A DNA stretch of 64,000 nt from Berberis thunbergii. Lineage: Eukaryota; Streptophyta; Magnoliopsida; Ranunculales; Berberidaceae. The notes beneath the pieces are model-generated. The model saw only the letters and a list, made by a program, of their open reading frames with translations. It did no database searches and was not told the DNA's origin. Below, piece by piece: positions 59,939 to 64,000 of the stretch. The stretch is from positions 62,001-126,000 of the forward strand of contig QNQO01000835.1 of assembly GCA_003290165.1 (NCBI GenBank). The letters are read 5' to 3'. The translations under genes and the position numbers were made by a program. Every line of letters begins with the position of its first letter. Position 1 is the stretch's first letter.

Positions 59939-60736
59939 CCAGATGATATGATGGCATATTTAGGGTGCATTTAAGATTTCCCAAAGTGATTGCTTTATCA
60001 GTCAAGATCATAATTAAGTCGATGACTTCATGATGAGGGGAACTCTCCCTGAGATATAATTAACATCTAACCAAAACCAAGTTCTTACGGTCAGACTGGA
60101 ACGACAATCATCAATCCACCTATAAAATCTTACCAAGCACAGGAAATTAATATTTTCAATTCGTGACTAGCCGAACAAGGAACCTTACGATTGAAGAAGC
60201 AATATTAGGTGAAAATGAAATAGTCAACGGATCCGAGAGATGATGAGGTTTGCCACTACACAATAACAAGCAAATAAAAAGTGAATTCCATACATGGCAT
60301 CTGTTTTTGCAGAGTGCATAGACTTTGTGAATTCCTAGAAAACAAACACGAAGATAGGTGTACATCAAACTGAAACTAGGGCATATATCAAGAAAGTTGA
60401 ACATGAATCTAACTATAGTGCACTAGAGAAAGAAGGAACTTGCATACATGATATGAACATTGAACTTGTTTAACATTGCTTCAACTCACCTCGCTTGAAA
60501 AAAATCACCATGTATGTCCTTACTCATCCAAGTCACAATTTGGATCTGGAAAAATTGTTCATTTCTTGTTAGCTAATATCCCTCAAGCTCGAATGCAAGC
60601 TGCAGTACTCATCCATGTCACAATTTGGTTCTGGGAAAGTTGATCATTTCTTGCTAGCTCACATCCCTCAAGCTCGAATGCAAGCCGCAAAGATGAATAA
60701 GATTTAGTTGCAGAAAGAAACCTTGGTTCAATAAAT
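59939..60736. other. Sequence between CACTA element and SRPK stop codon
   Basis: Contains a local duplication of about 85 bp (TCATCCAAGTCACAATTTGG near 60525 and TCATCCATGTCACAATTTGG near 60610, both followed by CCCTCAAGCTCGAATGCAAGC). It probably includes the 3' UTR of the kinase fragment. Confidence 0.5.
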
Positions 60737-61600
60737 CTAACTGCGAACAACTTTCTTGGTGGTTTTACTACTAGGCTGAGACCCATTAATGGTGATATTC
60801 CCTACGCCACCTCCATAGCCTCCCTCTCAACTTTATCTCTTTTCTGTTTCTCCGACTCAACACCATTAACAGAATGAACAATAGGCAAGGAAGGCTCAAG
60901 AAGGTGAGGGCCACTACTGACACTACACCAAATTGGCATTTGTGTAACAACCCTCAAAACAGTATCACTTTTGAAGTGTAACAATTCACCTAACAATTTT
61001 ACACATTTTCACAAACAAAATGATACAATAATTGTATCACCATGAAGAATATGGTTATAAAAGTGATACTATTCATGGTGATCCAACTTATTGTATCATT
61101 TTTTTGTGTTACTGTTTTTCATTTTTTTTGACTAAATTTAGTTTTTGACTTGAAATTGTTTGGTGAATTGTAACATCTCAAAAGTGATACTGTTTTGAGA
61201 GTTGTTACAAAAGTGCTAATTTGGTGTAGTGTGATCCATGGGTGGAGAAGGCATAAGGATGCTGTTGGTCGCTTCTCAGGAGAAAAATTCAATATTCCTA
61301 CCAAGAAGTTAGCCATGTCATTTGCATCTTGCTCACTGAATTTATACTTCTCCAGAAGCACCTTAGTTAGGGGCAAGAACTGCAGCCGACGGATGTGCCT
61401 TAACTCTCCATTACGACCGAAGAAGTCTTGGGAGTACCGACCACCTAATGCAATCTGAAAAGAAGTGTAATCATTTTACTAATTAATTGAAATAACAAGC
61501 ATCCAACAGAAGAGACCATCAGCTTACCTTTTGTGGCATCACTCCAAGAAGCTCCATCATCAGTGCCAAGTGATCCTTCATGATCTTCATTCCACTATAG
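60737..61600 (-). pseudogene. SRPK-type SR-protein kinase, 3' fragment disrupted by a MITE
   Basis: SRPK kinases phosphorylate Arg/Ser-rich splicing factors. Two minus-strand exons remain: about 61600-61528 (DHLALMMELLGVMPQK) and 61454 onward (IALGGRYSQDFFGRNGELRH, then VLLEKYKFSEQDANDMANFL and EKRPTASLCLLHPWI). After the MITE the frame resumes at 60917 with SGPHLLEPSLP and KQKRDKVEREAMEV and ends at TAG (60739-60737). Removing the 311-bp MITE and one TGA copy restores the continuous order PWI-SSGPHLLEP, so the MITE is the lesion in the last exon. With it, the frame reads about 35 foreign residues and stops near 61119. N-lobe and activation-loop exons are not found up to 64000, so the copy is also 5'-truncated. 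Confidence 0.85.
60921..61231. mobile_element. CACTA-type MITE, 311 bp, inside the last SRPK exon
   Basis: Ends CACTACACCAAATTGGCA and, inverted, CACTACACCAAATTAGCA, with a terminal repeat of about 75 bp (both continue into AAAACAGTATCACTTTTGA). The 3-bp duplication TGA is at 60918-60920 and 61232-61234. The interior is AT-rich and partly palindromic, and encodes nothing. Confidence 0.93.
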
Positions 61601-61743
61601 GTTCAATGTCAACATGGACGCAGACTTAGAATTATCAGACATAAAATAAGAGAATGATATGTCGGATTCCACAAGTAACAACAATTCCCAAAATGCCAAT
61701 TAGAGCAAAAATGAGTAACTGCATCCATAGTAGATAAAACAAG

Positions 61744-61845
61744 TTGCCAATGGTAGCCTGGTTGCATGGTTAAGGCTGTGGTGGTTTAACCCACGTCTTG
61801 GGTTCTATACCCACCGGCGACACGCTTGCCTTTAAAAAAAAAGGT
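61744..61845 (+). mobile_element. tRNA-derived SINE, short
   Basis: Contains GCCTGGTTGCATGGTTAAGG (box A region), box-B-like GGTTCTATACC and a tail CGCTTGCCTTT followed by A9. The tail resembles that of the SINE at 47626-47930. Confidence 0.6.
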
Positions 61846-63397
61846 CCCAAAAATTTAGGAACTTTCCTAATCCCACTTGCCTAAAACCTATTTGAGCCAC
61901 ATAAAAATTTGACCAATTATTTCAGGCCAATGGTGGTTTTATGCACTCACCAGTCACACAAACAAATATCACTCTCACTGAAATGGCTAATAAATTGAGA
62001 AGAATGGGTGTGGGGAGAAATGAAATAAAATGGGAGTGTGCAGAACAAAAAAATGGACATAAACAAACAACAATTTTGTTTTTTTATCAATGTCAAGACT
62101 TTCAAAATAAATGCACACGGAAAGAAAATAGAGTAAATTTGATGTCGATCCCTTCTACTCAAGGATTGTAATTTCATTTTCAAGGTAATTTCAATAAGTT
62201 GATTTTAAGAAATATTTCGTTATGTATAGAAAAAATGTAAAAAGTTCGGTTGAATTTTTGAAGTTATCAATATCATTTAAGCATTTTAAACTCTTATATA
62301 TTAAATAAAGAGCACCACAAGATTCATAATGTCATACTAATGACATATTGCATAAGAATAACTTGTATAACAAAATTTTAATACTAAACTATAATTATAA
62401 TGGGTTAAAAATGTCCGGAATTGAGATTGGGCTAGCAAAAAAAATAAATATTTCGAAATATAGGTATCTCAAAAAAAGAATATATTTCGTGAAATTTTGA
62501 CATTTTTCGAGAAATCATATTCCTTGCTTCAACTAATGCGATAAATGTTTTTTTATCTTGTTTACTAATCGTATTTAAGTATGGTCTCTTGACTGACTAT
62601 CCGGTCAACGGTTAAGTTGGCATGTTGCATGTGACCATTTTTTTTTTACTCAAATACCTCTTGTCTCTATCTTCATCCCCAACTTCATCTTCTTCTCCTC
62701 CCCCTCCTCTCTCATCGTCATCAAAGGCATTTTCCAAGATTCTTTGGTTGCACAGATCAAGGAAATCAAGGAATAAACAACGGCCTGGATTAGCTCTAAA
62801 ATAAAGTGAAAAACCAAACCCAAATCACTTCTTCCCCGATATCACTTTCCCTCCCCAATTTGAACCACAACTAGGCACTGCCACCCCTCCCTTCTACCCT
62901 ACCCTCACTGAAACCCCCTTCCCTAAACACCCAATCACCACCACCTTCTTTTCTTCTTCTTCTTGCATACCTACTCTCGACACCATCTCTCTCGCTTGGA
63001 AACACGCCCAACCTTTGTTTATCTCGTGTGGTTTCCTCTTCTCAGACATGGATATGGCTCCTGTTCTCCAAAAAGAGGAGGAAGTTAGGTGATTGTTCTC
63101 ATTATTCCTCTGATGACCATGTGTTCATTGTTTTCTTATGTTCTCCTTGACTGCTTATGTTTTGTTGTTGATTACCGAATGGATGGAGCGCTTGGAGTCG
63201 CGATTGTCCTTTGTTGCCACCCTGCTTCCTAATCTCCTTTCATTCGATCTATTGTTGGTAGTGAGATTGGATATGAAGCAGCGGACGTCGAAGAAGGAGG
63301 AGGTGAAGGCAGGCACAGAAAGCCCCCTTCATTTATGAACAATTCATAGTCGGTGGCAGCAATGGTAGCATTAAACAAATGGCGTGCGATGTTGATT

Positions 63398-63435
<38 letters not shown>

Positions 63436-63840
63436 GACGCTTATGTGCACTTGCTCCTTTTTAAAACCATCAAATTCATATTCATAAGCTATGCAGTTAA
63501 AATGGATAACGGACATGTAACGCTCTATTTTTTAATGGGATTTAACGGACTATAATGAGATTTAATGAGATTTAACGGACTATTTTTTAAATATATTTTG
63601 TATACCCCCAATAAGTATCTACCATAGATAAAATAAACAATAAATAGAGTGAAAAAAAAGGGATAAAAATCAAATCTTTACAGTAAAGTTAGTTGAATTA
63701 AATTGAAGGCCGACTTTTCCACATGTTTTTGGTTGAGGCAGTCATCAATTATGGGAATCAATAAATGAATTGAAAGGAGAAAATGAGAACTTACAAACAA
63801 CAATTGTGTGTTCAATTGCCAGTATTACAAGAATGTACAA
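61846..63840. other. Unassigned 2 kb
   Basis: 62580-62680 contains CCGGTCAACGGTTAAGTTGG, loosely like the possible transposon end at 10690. 62680-63340 is CT-rich with short open frames of low complexity; I recognise no protein in them. Confidence 0.4.
63399..63436 (+). repeat. (GTT)n microsatellite, ~12-13 units
   Basis: An uninterrupted GTT trinucleotide run, a likely length-variable marker. Confidence 0.95.
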
Positions 63841-64000
63841 ATTACGTAAGGAGGACTGAAAGAGAACTTACACAGTCAGCATAGACTTCAGTGTAATAGT
63901 TAGTGAGTTCTCCCTTCTTCTCTTCTATCTTCTTATTTCTTTTTCAATGATTTTCAACAAACCACATGCAGTCGACGAAAACACAACATTCACAGTCGAT

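Noticed and set aside
62622..63338. CT-rich ORFs (PPPPLSSSS and similar) as a gene
   Set aside because: Low complexity, no splice structure or family resemblance.
63840..64000. Minus-strand peptide ELTNYYTEVYADC followed by a GT at the window edge, as a possible exon
   Set aside because: I could not place it in a family and the window ends, so it is not called.

Overview
This window is nuclear DNA from a flowering plant, most likely a eudicot. It holds intron-containing plant genes with GT-AG splice sites, a decayed nuclear copy of the chloroplast ycf1 gene, tRNA-derived SINEs, and hAT, CACTA, Mutator-like and LTR elements in all states of decay. I cannot name the species from sequence alone. 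There are no rRNA or tRNA genes, no CRISPR array and no bacterial-type operon.

Layout: 1-440 is a LINE-type reverse-transcriptase remnant. 467-10558 is about 10 kb of AT-rich satellite with a monomer near 178 bp. 10559-16450 is a transposon-rich stretch: a 1.0-kb hAT relative, an intact 1.1-kb mini LTR element, a chloroplast ycf1 insertion and a perfect 88-bp inverted repeat. 17119-25018 (+) is a WDR46/UTP7-like ribosome-biogenesis gene that carries two frame-breaking deletions and an hAT transposon in intron 3. 25700-29839 (+) is an intact six-exon farnesol/phytol kinase-like gene. 30031-32100 is a SINE split by a solo LTR. 33.8-41.0 kb holds Mutator-like elements with a decayed plant-mobile-domain gene and a transposase remnant. 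42793-46718 (+) is an intact 12-exon TauE/SafE membrane transporter gene.

The most striking object is 48193-59935. It is an 11.7-kb CACTA transposon with CACTACACCAAAA ends, a 3-bp CTA target duplication and dense palindromic subterminal repeats at both ends. I recognise no transposase in it. Its interior holds exon-intron fragments of two unrelated host genes, both on the minus strand: the 3' end of PESCADILLO (ribosome biogenesis) and most of a polynucleotide 3'-phosphatase of the ZDP type (DNA repair). A 3.35-kb LTR-type insertion with ACCAA target duplications sits 15 bases from a PESCADILLO splice acceptor and itself carries a fragment of a CPL1/CPL2-type CTD phosphatase (FDLDETL). It is therefore a nested, multi-gene capture.

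Beyond it, at 60737-61600 (-), lies the 3' part of an SRPK-type protein kinase. Its last exon is split by a 311-bp CACTA-type MITE with TGA target duplications. From 61.6 kb to the end I see only SINE, microsatellite and unassigned sequence.
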